Assembly: GCA_002696035.1 (NCBI GenBank)
Contig: NZQV01000004.1
Coordinates: forward strand, 52,808 to 116,807
DNA from: Balneola sp.
GTDB lineage: Bacteria; Bacteroidota; Rhodothermia; Balneolales; Balneolaceae
Direction of reading: 5' to 3'
Length of the DNA stretch: 64,000 bases
Every line of letters starts with the position of its first letter. Positions within the stretch are counted from its first letter, which is position 1. Shown here in pieces: positions 1-9,292 of this stretch. The translations under genes were made by a program, and so were the position numbers. The notes beneath the pieces were generated by a model. It did no database searches. It was not told where the DNA came from and saw only the letters and a list, made by a program, of their open reading frames with translations.

Positions 1-1311
1 GCTATCCGAAGAATGAATCGCCTTCAAAATAAACAAGACCTGATGCTCGCGAATGTAGTGACCGGTTCAACCCGTACTATCCTCACCGAAGAAAGTGATA
101 CCTGGATTGATGTGCATGATAACCTGATCTTTCTGAGCAATGGCGAGCAGTTTATTACCACCAGTGAGAAGGATGGATACAATCACGTATATCTGTATAA
201 CCTGGAGGGAGAGGAAATTCAGCAGGTCACCAATGGAGAATGGGACGTTACGGAACTGATCGGGCACGACGACAGAGAATATCGGGTGTTTTATGTGAGC
301 GCGGAAGAATCTCCTTTACAGCGACATCTATACAGCGTTCGGGTAGATGGAAAACGAAAGAAGAAACTTACCACTAAAGCCGGCTGGAACTCTATAAACA
401 TGAGCCGGGACTTTAAATATTATATCAATTCCTGGTCTGATTTTTATTCTGCTCCTGAAGTTACCTTACACCGAAAGAATGGACGAGAAGTTAGGACCAT
501 TGAGGACAACAAGGCTTTGCAGGAACGGATAACGGAGTACAACTACATCGAGAAGGAATTCACGACTTTTGATGTAAATGGAACTACCCTAAACGCATTT
601 GTCCTGAAACCCACCGACTTCGATTCTGCCAAAAAATATCCTGTTCTGATGTATGTGTATGGCGGGCCGGGAAGTCAAACCGTGACAAGAAATTTTGAAA
701 GCCGGGACCGGGCTATCTGGCATCATTATCTTGCCAATCAGGGCTATATGGTTGTCTCTGTGGATAACCGGGGAACCGGCGCACGTGGACGCCAATTCAA
801 AAACCAAACCTACAAGCAGCTTGGAGTATTGGAAACGCAAGATCAAATTGCGGTAGCTAAGCAGATGGCTGAAATGGAGCATGTGGATGCAGACCGCATT
901 GGGATCTGGGGATGGAGTTATGGCGGCTATATGTCTACATTGTCTCTGGCTGAAGGAAATGATGTTTTTTCTACCGCAATTGCCGTTGCTCCGGTTACCG
1001 ACTGGCGTTTTTACGATACCATTTACACCGAGCGATTTATGCAAACCCCGCAACTCAATCCAGAAGGGTATAACGCCGGATCGCCTTTAAAGAAAGCCGG
1101 GCAGATCATGGGGAACTACCTGATCGTTCATGGAACCGGAGATGACAATGTGCATTTCCAAAACACCATTGAAATGATAGATGCCATGGTTGCCGAGGAT
1201 GTGGATTTTGAAACCATGATCTACCCAAACCGGAATCACGGTATCTACGGCGGCAACACCAAAAAGCATCTTTATCAGTTAATGACGGATTTTATTTTAG
1301 AAAATCTGTAA
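1..1311 (+). CDS. S9 family (dipeptidyl peptidase IV-like) serine peptidase, 5' end outside window
   Basis: The reading frame is already open at base 1, so the true start lies upstream and only about the last 436 residues are visible. The first part is the end of a beta-propeller with WD-like repeats (DPPIV_N). The second part is an alpha/beta hydrolase domain. The nucleophile motif GWSYGGY lies near residue 302, the catalytic Asp is in GTGDDNVH and the catalytic His in NRNHGIYGG. These are the S9B/S9C catalytic signatures. Members cleave dipeptides from peptide N-termini, usually in the periplasm of Bacteroidota-type cells. The signal peptide that would confirm export is not in the window. 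The gene ends 68 bases before obg, with a hairpin between. Family assignment is secure; the exact substrate is not. Confidence 0.93.
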   Translation, partial: AIRRMNRLQNKQDLMLANVVTGSTRTILTEESDTWIDVHDNLIFLSNGEQFITTSEKDGYNHVYLYNLEGEEIQQVTNGEWDVTELIGHDDREYRVFYVSAEESPLQRHLYSVRVDGKRKKKLTTKAGWNSINMSRDFKYYINSWSDFYSAPEVTLHRKNGREVRTIEDNKALQERITEYNYIEKEFTTFDVNGTTLNAFVLKPTDFDSAKKYPVLMYVYGGPGSQTVTRNFESRDRAIWHHYLANQGYMVVSVDNRGTGARGRQFKNQTYKQLGVLETQDQIAVAKQMAEMEHVDADRIGIWGWSYGGYMSTLSLAEGNDVFSTAIAVAPVTDWRFYDTIYTERFMQTPQLNPEGYNAGSPLKKAGQIMGNYLIVHGTGDDNVHFQNTIEMIDAMVAEDVDFETMIYPNRNHGIYGGNTKKHLYQLMTDFILENL

Positions 1312-1316
1312 AACAT

Positions 1317-1343
1317 TGGTTCCAGCGCGGGCGTTTGGAACCA
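1317..1343 (+). terminator. Hairpin between peptidase gene and obg
   Basis: A perfect 7-bp inverted repeat (TGGTTCC / GGAACCA) with a 13-base loop starts six bases after the stop codon of the peptidase gene. No clear U-run follows, so it may be a weak or factor-assisted terminator, or only a 3' end-protecting stem. Confidence 0.4.
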
Positions 1344-1379
1344 TTCATAAATCATCATTCATCAATAAAAAATCCTACA

Positions 1380-2378
1380 ATGCGCTTTGCTGATTACGCT
1401 AAAATTTATGTAACTGCTGGAAAAGGAGGCGATGGAGCCTCTCATTTCAGAAGGGAAAAATACGTGCCTAAAGGAGGTCCTGATGGTGGTGATGGTGGTA
1501 AAGGCGGTGATGTGGTCTTGGTTGGAAATGAACAACTGAACACAATCCTCGATCTTCGCTATCGCAAATACATTAAAGCAGGTCACGGAGAAAATGGATC
1601 GAAACAGCGTAGTTCCGGTTCTGACGGCAAGGATGAGATCCTGGAAGTGCCACTTGGGACGGTTATTTTTGATGCCGATACCAAGGAGCGTTTGGGAGAG
1701 ATCACCGAACACGAAGAAAAAATGGTGATAGCTAAGGGGGGCAAAGGTGGACTTGGAAACTGGCACTTTCGCAGCTCCACAAACCAAACCCCACAGCATG
1801 CTCAGGAAGGTAAACCCGGAGAAGAACGGGTTGTTGAGCTGGAATTGAAACTGATCGCCGAAGTGGGACTGGTTGGTTTTCCAAATGCCGGAAAAAGTAC
1901 GCTGCTTTCTGCGCTCTCTCATGCCAAACCGAAAATTGCTGATTATCCGTTTACCACGCTGGAGCCCAACCTGGGAGTGGTTAAATTCGAGGATTACCGA
2001 AGCTTTGTGATGGCCGATATTCCCGGAATTATAGAAGAAGCACACGAAGGCAAAGGACTTGGAATTCAATTCCTCCGCCATATTGAACGCAATAATGTGT
2101 TGCTGTTCATGGTGAGTTGTATGACCGATATTGAGTATGAATACAATGCGTTGCTGAATGAGCTGAAGTCGTACCGAAAAGATCTGCTGGACAAACCCCG
2201 GGTGCTTGCTATCACCAAGATGGATTTAAAACAAGGGTTTGAGCTGGAAGAAGAACTTCACTTTGATGATGAAATTCCCGTTATTCCTATTTCGTCAGCC
2301 ACTGGTCATGGTGTTGACGAGCTTAAGGAAAAATTATGGGAGTACATTCAGGATGCAAAACAACAGGAAGAAACTTAG
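1380..2378 (+). CDS. obg: Obg family GTPase (ribosome assembly)
   Basis: The protein has 332 residues. Residues 1-160 form the glycine-rich Obg fold. The G domain follows: G1 GFPNAGKS at 166-173, then DIPGIIEEAHEGKGLG (G3 and switch), TKMD (G4) and SSATGHG (G5). Obg GTPases associate with the large ribosomal subunit and take part in its assembly and in stress responses. The frame is open 45 bases further upstream, but the ATG at 1380 begins the conserved MRFADYAKIYV start of the family, so that start was chosen. The gene overlaps dprA by 26 bases, which implies co-transcription. The long Obg C-terminal extension is absent. Confidence 0.97.
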   Translation: MRFADYAKIYVTAGKGGDGASHFRREKYVPKGGPDGGDGGKGGDVVLVGNEQLNTILDLRYRKYIKAGHGENGSKQRSSGSDGKDEILEVPLGTVIFDADTKERLGEITEHEEKMVIAKGGKGGLGNWHFRSSTNQTPQHAQEGKPGEERVVELELKLIAEVGLVGFPNAGKSTLLSALSHAKPKIADYPFTTLEPNLGVVKFEDYRSFVMADIPGIIEEAHEGKGLGIQFLRHIERNNVLLFMVSCMTDIEYEYNALLNELKSYRKDLLDKPRVLAITKMDLKQGFELEEELHFDDEIPVIPISSATGHGVDELKEKLWEYIQDAKQQEET

Positions 2379-3474
2379 GGTACTTGTAGCGCTTTCAATT
2401 ATACCGGGATTTGGGTGCCGGCGTGTTTTCAATCTTATCAGGCACGTTGATGAACCGGAAAAAATATTCAGCCTGAGCAAAAGAGAGCTCAGGGCGGTAG
2501 AAGGAATCGGAGAGGCATCCGCATTGTCTTTGCTTTCTTTTGATGATTGGGATAAAGTGGATGAGATCATCACGCAGACGGAGAAGAATGGATCTGAGAT
2601 CATCACCCTGGTCGATCCTGAATATCCCCCACTGCTAAAGCAGATCTACGACCCGCCGGTTTTATTTTGGATGAAGGGGAATCCGGAGTCTTTGTCCAAA
2701 CCGGGAATGGCCGTGGTGGGAACCCGAAATACATCTCCCTATGGACGTAATATGGCCAAAAAATTAACAGGCGAATTAGCTGAAGAAGGACTTTGTATTT
2801 TCAGCGGACTGGCATATGGTATTGATGCCATTGCTCATAAAACAGCGCTGGAACATAATGCCCCAACCGTTGCGGTATTGGGATCAGGGATCGATAACCT
2901 CTATCCCCAAAAGAATGCGGACCTGGCCAATCAGATCGTGAAATCGGGAGGGGCTGTGATCACCGAGTTTCCGTTGGGCGCCAAACCTGATGCAGGTAAT
3001 TTCCCGGTCAGAAATCGCATTGTTAGTGGAATGAGTCTCGGAGTGTTGGTGGTAGAATCGGGACTAAAGGGAGGTAGTATGATCACCGCTGACCTCGGTC
3101 TGGATCAAAACCGGGAAGTATTTGCCGTGCCTCATCCGCTTACCAATGCATCGGGTACGGGGTGCAATTACCTGATCAAGCGGGGAGCTGCAAAATTGGT
3201 TCAAACCGTGGATGATATCTTTGAGGAACTGCCCGTAGCGTATTCTGATGAAGTCCATGAGGAGTCGGCCAGTAATAAACCAAACTGGAGAGACGAAGAG
3301 CTCGATGAAATGTCGGTAAAGATCTGCGAGATCCTCGAAGAAAAAGCCCGTCAGGTCGATGACCTTGCCGAGGAAGTGGGGCTCAACACGAGTCAGCTTT
3401 TGGTAAAATTACTTCAGCTGGAGATGGAAGATCTGGTATTGCAGAGAGCCGGAAAGATCTTTGAGCTGAAGTAA
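2353..3474 (+). CDS. dprA: DNA-processing protein DprA
   Basis: DprA loads RecA on incoming single-stranded DNA during natural transformation and protects it. The start at 2353 gives 373 residues, close to the usual length; the frame is open upstream inside obg but that part is not conserved. N-terminal helix-hairpin-helix repeats (about 10-60) are followed by the Rossmann-like core: AVVGTRN near 120, SGLAYGIDAIAH near 151, a GSGIDNLYP segment, the NFPVRNRIVSG motif, and ESGLKGGSMITA. A C-terminal winged-helix (DprA_WH) is at about 310-373. The 26-base overlap with obg suggests translational coupling. Its presence implies that this lineage can take up DNA, which fits with the amount of acquired DNA further along the window. 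Confidence 0.96.
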   Translation: MQNNRKKLRVLVALSIIPGFGCRRVFNLIRHVDEPEKIFSLSKRELRAVEGIGEASALSLLSFDDWDKVDEIITQTEKNGSEIITLVDPEYPPLLKQIYDPPVLFWMKGNPESLSKPGMAVVGTRNTSPYGRNMAKKLTGELAEEGLCIFSGLAYGIDAIAHKTALEHNAPTVAVLGSGIDNLYPQKNADLANQIVKSGGAVITEFPLGAKPDAGNFPVRNRIVSGMSLGVLVVESGLKGGSMITADLGLDQNREVFAVPHPLTNASGTGCNYLIKRGAAKLVQTVDDIFEELPVAYSDEVHEESASNKPNWRDEELDEMSVKICEILEEKARQVDDLAEEVGLNTSQLLVKLLQLEMEDLVLQRAGKIFELK

Positions 3475-3632
3475 AGCAGACGCAAGATTCAGTACGGATT
3501 CCATACCTGCTCGTTTACCATACCTATAGCTACATGATATTATATAGAATGAGGGGAGAGTAAATGCGTTGCTTAAATATTAAAATATTTTAATATTAAT
3601 ACTCTTTAAAAATAAAATACGTGAGGCGCATT

Positions 3633-4853
3633 ATGGAAACCAGTGTACTCAACCCTATTCCCGAGAAAGAATTTGAGAGAGTTTTAGAGTTATCTGAACT
3701 AGACCTTGATTACTCAAGTCTGGATGAACATTTCAGTGATCTGACAAAACTGGCTGCAAAAGTAGCCGGTACCGATATTTCATTAATCAATCTTATCGAC
3801 TCTTTTACACAGTGGTCAATAGCCAATTATGGGTTGCCGGTAGATCAAACACCCAGAGAGGAATCGGTTTGCCAGTATACAATCGTGGGCGATGAACCTT
3901 TGGAAATTAAAGATCTGAGCAGGGATAATCGCTTCAAAGAAAAAGACTACGTCCGAAAGGATCCCAAACTAAGGTTTTACTATGGAATTCCTTTAAAGAC
4001 TGACGATGGAAATAATATTGGAACTCTTTGTGTGTTGGACGATGACTCCAAGCATTTGACTCCTGAAAAGGTAGAGATGCTTAAGATAATTGCTGATGAG
4101 ATTGTAAATCGGCTGTTTGATCTGAAGGTAATGAGTGATATGAAAAAGGAGATCACAGAGGCTAATGAATCCAAGAGAAAACTGAGCCACGATCTTCGAG
4201 GTCCAATTGGCGGTATAATCGGACTAGCTCAGATCATTGAAGACCAAGGCGACGATAACAAGATGAAAGAGATTTTGGAGCTTGCTGAATTGATTCGAAA
4301 AGGAGGCGAATCGGTATTAGAACTTGCTGATGAAATTCTGAGTAAAAATAAAGAGGAACAAGAACGGATCCCTTCTGAGAACGAATTCAATTTAAACACC
4401 CTGAAAGAGAAGCTGGAACAGCTATATACTCCTCAGGCTGCCTCTAAAGATATTGACCTGACTATAGCAAATCATTCAGAAAATGAAGGTATTCCATTTC
4501 CCAAAAATAAGATACTGCAGATCGTCGGAAACCTGATCTCAAATGCAATCAAGTTTACCCCAAAAGGGGGGATGGTGATGGTTCGTCAGGAATTCGCTAA
4601 AAATGACCAAGGGGCTTCTCATTTACTTTTTGTAGTCAAAGACACTGGAAAGGGTATTTCAGAGAAGAAGATCAACGATATACTTGAGGGAGAGGCAAAA
4701 AGCAGCAACGGAACTGATGGAGAAGTAGGCTATGGTTTTGGACTTTCTTTAGTGAAGCACTTGGTGGATAAAATGGAAGGTAAGATCGAAGTTACTTCAG
4801 ATGAGGGTAAGGGATGTAAATTCGATATCACCTTGCCTGTAAAAAGGAAATAA
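3633..4853 (+). CDS. GAF-domain sensor histidine kinase
   Basis: The protein has 406 residues. A GAF domain occupies about residues 15-165 (EESVCQYTI near 77 and GIPLKTDDGNNIGTLCVLD near 118). The HisKA helix carries the phosphoacceptor His186 in SHDLRGPIG. The HATPase_c domain has an N box NLISNAIKFTPKGG, G1 DTGKGIS and G2 GYGFGLSLVKHL. No membrane segment or signal peptide is seen, so it is probably a cytosolic sensor. No response regulator lies next to it. A GTG 12 bases upstream is a possible start, but the ATG at 3633 has a GAGG element about 6 bases before it and was preferred. The bound ligand is unknown. Confidence 0.92.
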   Translation: METSVLNPIPEKEFERVLELSELDLDYSSLDEHFSDLTKLAAKVAGTDISLINLIDSFTQWSIANYGLPVDQTPREESVCQYTIVGDEPLEIKDLSRDNRFKEKDYVRKDPKLRFYYGIPLKTDDGNNIGTLCVLDDDSKHLTPEKVEMLKIIADEIVNRLFDLKVMSDMKKEITEANESKRKLSHDLRGPIGGIIGLAQIIEDQGDDNKMKEILELAELIRKGGESVLELADEILSKNKEEQERIPSENEFNLNTLKEKLEQLYTPQAASKDIDLTIANHSENEGIPFPKNKILQIVGNLISNAIKFTPKGGMVMVRQEFAKNDQGASHLLFVVKDTGKGISEKKINDILEGEAKSSNGTDGEVGYGFGLSLVKHLVDKMEGKIEVTSDEGKGCKFDITLPVKRK

Positions 4854-4860
4854 AGAAAAA

Positions 4861-4932
4861 CCGGTTCCGGCAGGCTTTGATTTGATCAGTTTTGATCTTC
4901 TTAAAGTCTTGGTTTCTCCGGAACCGGATTTT
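4861..4932. terminator. Bidirectional terminator between convergent genes
   Basis: A perfect 10-bp inverted repeat, ccggttccgg at 4861-4870 and ccggaaccgg at 4918-4927, is flanked by an A-rich stretch on the left and ATTTTTTATT on the right. The arms are separated by 47 bases. It lies between the histidine kinase (+) and the baeRF gene (-) and has a U-run in both transcription directions. Confidence 0.7.
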
Positions 4933-4940
4933 TTATTGTT

Positions 4941-6086
4941 TTAAGATTTATAGCGGTAAATAGCAGCTAACCCAGAGTTTTTGGGAACCTCAGATTGCTG
5001 AAGTCCATATAGCGTGCTTCCGGTGCGTAATGCTGAAACAGCGGCAAAATTGATCAGGTCAACGGTTTGTCCGTTTAGTTTATCCGATATTTCAACCCGA
5101 TTTTCTTCAGGGTCAAAAGCACCAAACTGCCGGAAACCCATCGGTACAAACAAGGTGTCTACTTTTCCGAAATAGGCACTGCTTACGATCTCCGCAATAT
5201 CTGTTGAGATTAGTTCGCTCTGTTGCAGGTTGTTGAATCGCTCAATATCACTATCAATATCCTGCCGGAAATACTCCTGAGCGATCTCCCAGGCCTCATC
5301 TTCAATATCCTTCACTGATTTAGCGTCAGCATTACCAGTGAGGGCTTCATCCAGGAGGTTTGAATATTTGTTCGCCTTGCGATAGTAGGCTACCAGTTTA
5401 TCCGGGCCTGCAAGTATAAGAGGGCCATTTTCCTTCTTCAGGTATTTAGTCACTTTGTTCTCAATGTGCTTTAAGAACAACTCCAATTCTTTGTTATTCT
5501 CATCATCTTCGCCCCCTTGTCCATGAAATACGGCTCCACCGCCACTCGCGCCACTATGCTGCTGAACCGAACGCTCATGCACATGATACTTAAGGTGCTC
5601 TTCCATACTGGTGGGTACACTCTCAAATTCTACTTTTAAAGTCTCATCCGGAGCAATTTTGAACATCTTGGTTTCGCTCTGGCTAAGTACCAATACGTGA
5701 TAAATTCCGTGATGATTTTGAAGTTCCAGCAACGGGGTGATCAAAAAGTTTTCAGCGATATAATAATTCTCTTCCGGGCTGACCGGGATCTTGAAGAAAT
5801 CGAAATAATCTTCATTCACATACAAGGCTAACCCTTTGTCTTGATGCAGCCAAAACTGGTTTTCTTCGGTTTTGGCATATACATCCTTAAAAAGTTCTTC
5901 TACTCGGTTTTCTTTCCATCCCAGATTCTGAAGCTCACTTTTCACTTTCTGTATGATATTCTTAAGGCGGATAGAATCCTGTTTTCCTTCTTCACCCTTT
6001 TTATGCGTCGGTATAAAAATGGAGATATTTACATCCTTAGTTTTGCTTACCAGTTGTTCAATTATTTCTCTTTTTACGACACTCAT
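4941..6086 (-). CDS. Bacterial archaeo-eukaryotic release factor family protein (baeRF)
   Basis: The protein has 381 residues and resembles the baeRF3-type group of eRF1/Pelota-like bacterial proteins. The N-terminal part has the SIFIPTHKKG segment typical of the group. The middle has HVHERSVQQHSGASGGG, a basic/glycine loop in the position of the peptidyl-release motif, followed by LKKENGPLILAGPDKLVAYYRKAN. The C-terminal part is an L7Ae/eRF1-3-like domain with VDTLFVPMGFRQFGAFDPEENRV. Members are inferred to act on ribosomes, perhaps in rescue or peptide release; direct evidence is limited. It is a single gene with no operon partner. Recognition is from sequence pattern memory, so the subfamily number is less certain than the superfamily. 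Confidence 0.8.
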   Translation of the reverse strand: MSVVKREIIEQLVSKTKDVNISIFIPTHKKGEEGKQDSIRLKNIIQKVKSELQNLGWKENRVEELFKDVYAKTEENQFWLHQDKGLALYVNEDYFDFFKIPVSPEENYYIAENFLITPLLELQNHHGIYHVLVLSQSETKMFKIAPDETLKVEFESVPTSMEEHLKYHVHERSVQQHSGASGGGAVFHGQGGEDDENNKELELFLKHIENKVTKYLKKENGPLILAGPDKLVAYYRKANKYSNLLDEALTGNADAKSVKDIEDEAWEIAQEYFRQDIDSDIERFNNLQQSELISTDIAEIVSSAYFGKVDTLFVPMGFRQFGAFDPEENRVEISDKLNGQTVDLINFAAVSALRTGSTLYGLQQSEVPKNSGLAAIYRYKS

Positions 6087-6261
6087 TTATAACTCCTTCA
6101 TTTTTTCAGATGAATATGTACCTATAAAAACATTTTAAGGAACTCTGTGTTCCATTAAATGATGTTTTTTACAACTCCAATTAATAATGTTTTGATATGA
6201 AAGTAAAGAAGGGAGGGACAGTATTTTTTTGAAGAATGCTGATTATGCCAAATACGAGTTT

Positions 6262-6451
6262 TAAGCAGGAGCTTCCATGGCTACGCTCCAAAACCGGAGC
6301 TTGGGAGCGAGACGCACTCATGCATGTTTGACATCTTCACATTCAAAAACTCGTACCCAAATCCCCAACTATCTCCTCCCCAATTACACCCCGATCTCGT
6401 ACCCAAGCTCCTGCTTGGGTACGCCCATTCTGAAGCTCCTGCTTCATACTT
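6262..6451. repeat. REP-like repeat block, left of RAYT gene
   Basis: About 190 bases that begin with a GAAGC/GCTTC-type stem (here taagc-agga-gcttc) and end with gaagctcctgcttc. Inside are a degenerate gctcc...cggagcttgggagc stem and a perfect palindrome gtacccaagc-tcct-gcttgggtac at about 6397-6420. All hairpins share a 4-base loop NGGA or its complement. The whole block is repeated almost base for base at 7048-7247, so the two copies flank the RAYT gene as direct repeats. Confidence 0.85.
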
Positions 6452-6503
6452 AAAAATATCTGTAAGGAATACCATTCTCATCGCTCTAACTAAGAAAAAG
6501 AAG

Positions 6504-7040
6504 ATGGGAAGAAGCAGATACAGAATACACGAAGAGCATAATCCATATTTTATAACCTCAAGTGTGATCAATCAAATAGCGCTGTTCAAGAATCCGAAGC
6601 TGGTCAAGATCATATTAGATGGTTTGATATTCCTTCAGGAAGAACGAAATATTGAACTGAATGCCTATGTAGTAATGGAGAATCATATCCATATTATTGC
6701 TAAAGGAACCAATCTGGGAGAGCATATAAGAAACTTCAAATCATTCAGTGCTCATCAAATTATAAAAGCACTTAAAAAGAAAAAAGATCATCTGAGTTTG
6801 AATAAACTAAAGCAGGCAAAAAAGTCTCATAAGATAGAAAGTGAGCATCAGGTATGGGAAGAAAGCTATCATCCAAAGCAGTTATTTACATACAAAATGG
6901 TAGCTCAGAAAATGGATTATATACATTTCAATCCTGTTAAAAGAGGATATGTTGACGAGCCGAGCCATTGGAGATATTCTTCGGCGAGGAATTATGACGG
7001 GAGGGCTGGGTTGATTCCGATCACTATGTTTTCCGGGTAA
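6504..7040 (+). CDS. REP-associated tyrosine transposase (RAYT, IS200-like Y1 family)
   Basis: The protein has 178 residues. It contains the Y1 transposase core: MENHIHIIA, the HUH metal/nuclease site, near residue 58, and the catalytic tyrosine in the KMDYIHFNPVKRGYV region near 135-150. DEPSHWRYSSARNY near the C-terminus is the usual RAYT ending. The family handles REP/REPIN palindromes as single strands. The frame is open upstream through the repeat block, but the ATG at 6504 starts the conserved MGRSRYR sequence. The two flanking 190-base repeat blocks with matching hairpins are the expected partners and suggest that gene plus repeats form one mobile or formerly mobile unit. Confidence 0.92.
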   Translation: MGRSRYRIHEEHNPYFITSSVINQIALFKNPKLVKIILDGLIFLQEERNIELNAYVVMENHIHIIAKGTNLGEHIRNFKSFSAHQIIKALKKKKDHLSLNKLKQAKKSHKIESEHQVWEESYHPKQLFTYKMVAQKMDYIHFNPVKRGYVDEPSHWRYSSARNYDGRAGLIPITMFSG

Positions 7041-7047
7041 TACTTGA

Positions 7048-7247
7048 GTTTGAAGCAGGAGCTTCCATGGTTACGCTCCCAAGCCGGAGCTTGGGAGCGA
7101 GGCAGACTCATGCATGTGTGACTCTTCACATTCAAAAACTAGTACCCAAATCCCCAATTATCTCCTACCCAATTACACCCTGATCTCGTACCCAAGCTCC
7201 TGCTTGGGTACGCCAGTTCGAAGCTCCTGCTTCATACTTCAAGAAGC
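7048..7247. repeat. REP-like repeat block, right of RAYT gene
   Basis: Second copy of the block at 6262-6451, starting gaagc-agga-gcttc and ending gaagctcctgcttcatactt. Here the inner stem is intact: cgctcccaagc-cgga-gcttgggagcg (11 bp) at about 7073-7098, and gtacccaagc-tcct-gcttgggtac follows. Conservation of non-hairpin sequence between the copies shows that duplication involved the whole block. Confidence 0.85.
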
Positions 7248-7258
7248 TATGATCTGAT

Positions 7259-8995
7259 CTACTTAGAAAGAGCCTCTATCATAGCGTCGATCTTTTTATC
7301 CATTGTAGCGGCGGCCGGACCATAATCCTCGGCGCTCATCAGATTGGTATTTACGCTGCAGTAGAACTTGATCTTAGGTTCGGTTCCGGATGGACGCACG
7401 GATACAATACTGCCATCTTCAGTAATAAACTGCAATACATTCGATTTCGGAAGGTCGATATCAGAAACTTCACCATTGGCAATATTCTTTTCCTTGGAGG
7501 TCTGATAATCCTTAACGGTAACCACCTGAGAGCCACCCAGTTTCTTGGGAGGCGTGGCACGGAAATTCATCATCATCTTTTGAATTTCTTCAGCCCCGGA
7601 TTTCCCTTTTTTGTACACCGATTTCAGGTTCTCACGGAACAAGCCATGCTCCACATACATATCCAGAAGAGCTTCATACAAGCTGCTTCCCTGATCTTTA
7701 TAGAAGGCAGCCATCTCCGCAATAATTGCACAGGAAACCACCGCATCTTTGTCACGCACATGCTCGCCGATCAGGTAGCCATAGCTTTCCTCACCGCCGG
7801 CAATGAAGGTTTTTTCGCCTTCCAGCTCAGTCATAAGCTCGCCAATGTATTTGAACCCGGTGAGTGTGTTGAAGCACTCCACATCTTTGGCTTCAGCAAT
7901 ACGATCGATCAGGTACGAAGTCACCACCGTCTTTACGATATACTCATTTCCGGTGAGTTTGCCCGCATTATCCCAGGTATTCAGCATGTAGTTGATGATG
8001 AGCGATCCGGTTTGATTACCGTTCAGCAGCACCATTTTTCCACTAAGGTCCCGAACAGCAATTCCAACACGATCGGCATCGGGATCGGTGGCCATTACGA
8101 GGTCGGCATCGGTTTGCTCAGCTTTTTCGAGGGCCATGGTGAGCGCTTCTTTTTCCTCGGGATTGGGATATTCAACCGTAGGGAAATCGCCATCCGGAGT
8201 CATCTGCTCCTCAACCAGTATCACATTTTCAAAACCGTAGCGCTTCAGTACTTCAGGTACCAGTTCTCTTGAGGTTCCGTGAATAGGTGAAAACACGATC
8301 TTCATATCCTTTTGTCGCGCTATCGCATCCTTTGATACGGAAAGAGCCACAAGTTCATCCAGGTATTTTTCATCCATTTCTTGCCCGATCACTTCGATCA
8401 GATCATCATTTCCATCAAACTTGACATCATCCACAGATGCAATATTCTGCACTTCCTGCATCACCATCTTGTCGAAAGGAGCCACCAGCTGTCCGCCATC
8501 GGCGCCGTATGCTTTATAGCCATTGTATTCCTTTGGATTGTGAGAGGCAGTGAGCATTACTCCACTTTGGCAACCGAGCTCGCGAATGGCATAGGAAAGT
8601 TCAGGAGTTGGGCGAAGGGCATCAAAATAGAACACCTTGATGCCATTGGCGGTAAATACATCGGCGACCACTTTAGAAAGGGTGTCGGAGTTATTTCGGC
8701 AATCATGGGCGATCACAACTTTAAGTTCTTCATCGGGATATTGCTTTTTCAGGAAGTTGGAAAGTCCCTGTGTAGCCATTCCAAAAGTATATTTATTTAC
8801 CCGGTTTGAGCCGATACCCATGATGCCGCGCAGGCCGCCGGTCCCAAACTCCAGATCTTTATAGAACGCATCCGTCAGCTCATCATACTTTTCATCATCC
8901 AGTTTTTGTTGGATGGCTGTCTTGGTGTCTTCATCGTAATTCCCGTTTAGCCATTGGTCGATCTTCTTTTGTACGGCTGAATCTAATGCGTTCAT
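7259..8995 (-). CDS. Phosphoglucomutase / phosphomannomutase (alpha-D-phosphohexomutase)
   Basis: The protein has 578 residues, the length of the PGM2/PgcA-type branch. The active-site phosphoserine lies in TASHNPKEYNGY (Ser151). The Mg-binding loop is DPDADR at 304-309. The sugar-binding loop is GGEESYGYLIGEH and the phosphate-binding loop RPSGTEPKIKFY near 535. The enzyme interconverts hexose 1- and 6-phosphates in the cytosol, feeding glycogen and nucleotide-sugar pathways. It is monocistronic. The start ATG at 8995 is followed by a normal N-terminus containing FGTGGLRG near 50, so the length is as expected. Whether glucose or mannose is preferred cannot be read from the sequence. Confidence 0.95.
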   Translation of the reverse strand: MNALDSAVQKKIDQWLNGNYDEDTKTAIQQKLDDEKYDELTDAFYKDLEFGTGGLRGIMGIGSNRVNKYTFGMATQGLSNFLKKQYPDEELKVVIAHDCRNNSDTLSKVVADVFTANGIKVFYFDALRPTPELSYAIRELGCQSGVMLTASHNPKEYNGYKAYGADGGQLVAPFDKMVMQEVQNIASVDDVKFDGNDDLIEVIGQEMDEKYLDELVALSVSKDAIARQKDMKIVFSPIHGTSRELVPEVLKRYGFENVILVEEQMTPDGDFPTVEYPNPEEKEALTMALEKAEQTDADLVMATDPDADRVGIAVRDLSGKMVLLNGNQTGSLIINYMLNTWDNAGKLTGNEYIVKTVVTSYLIDRIAEAKDVECFNTLTGFKYIGELMTELEGEKTFIAGGEESYGYLIGEHVRDKDAVVSCAIIAEMAAFYKDQGSSLYEALLDMYVEHGLFRENLKSVYKKGKSGAEEIQKMMMNFRATPPKKLGGSQVVTVKDYQTSKEKNIANGEVSDIDLPKSNVLQFITEDGSIVSVRPSGTEPKIKFYCSVNTNLMSAEDYGPAAATMDKKIDAMIEALSK

Positions 8996-9162
8996 TATTA
9001 TCTGTGATTTAAGTTGATGAATACCTGATTTCTATGGCCTAAATATAGGTAACCTCAAATCCATATAGCAATTGGATTATGAGATTGGATCCCGATGATT
9101 GGGAATGTGCAGAAACGTACCGCGACTCTCCGGATTCGCTTGTGATCCAAAACAGCTAAGAA

Positions 9163-9265
9163 CGTACAGCGGCCTCGCCGAGCCGCTCCCTGTTTGATTC
9201 GAGCAAAAGCATGAAGCAGGAGCTTCGAGTAACACGTTCACCAAGCTGGAGCTTGGGAACGAGTA
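9163..9265. repeat. Intergenic REP-like hairpins
   Basis: The 297 bases between pgm and the TonB receptor contain a short palindromic piece, agcggcctcgccgagccgct (9168-9187), then gaagcaggagcttc at 9212-9225 and an imperfect stem cgttcaccaagc-tgga-gcttgggaacg at about 9228-9254. The last two belong to the NGGA-loop family flanking the RAYT gene. The same pair of motifs in the same order recurs at 13,304-13,456. Confidence 0.75.
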
Positions 9266-9292
9266 AAATCTATCTCCTTACTTCGCTAAACC

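Noticed and set aside
6281..6571. Minus-strand frame of 96 codons in the left repeat block
   Set aside because: It reads through palindromic repeats and overlaps the RAYT gene; composition is not protein-like.
7580..8272. Long plus-strand frame opposite phosphoglucomutase
   Set aside because: It is an antisense shadow of a well-conserved enzyme gene.
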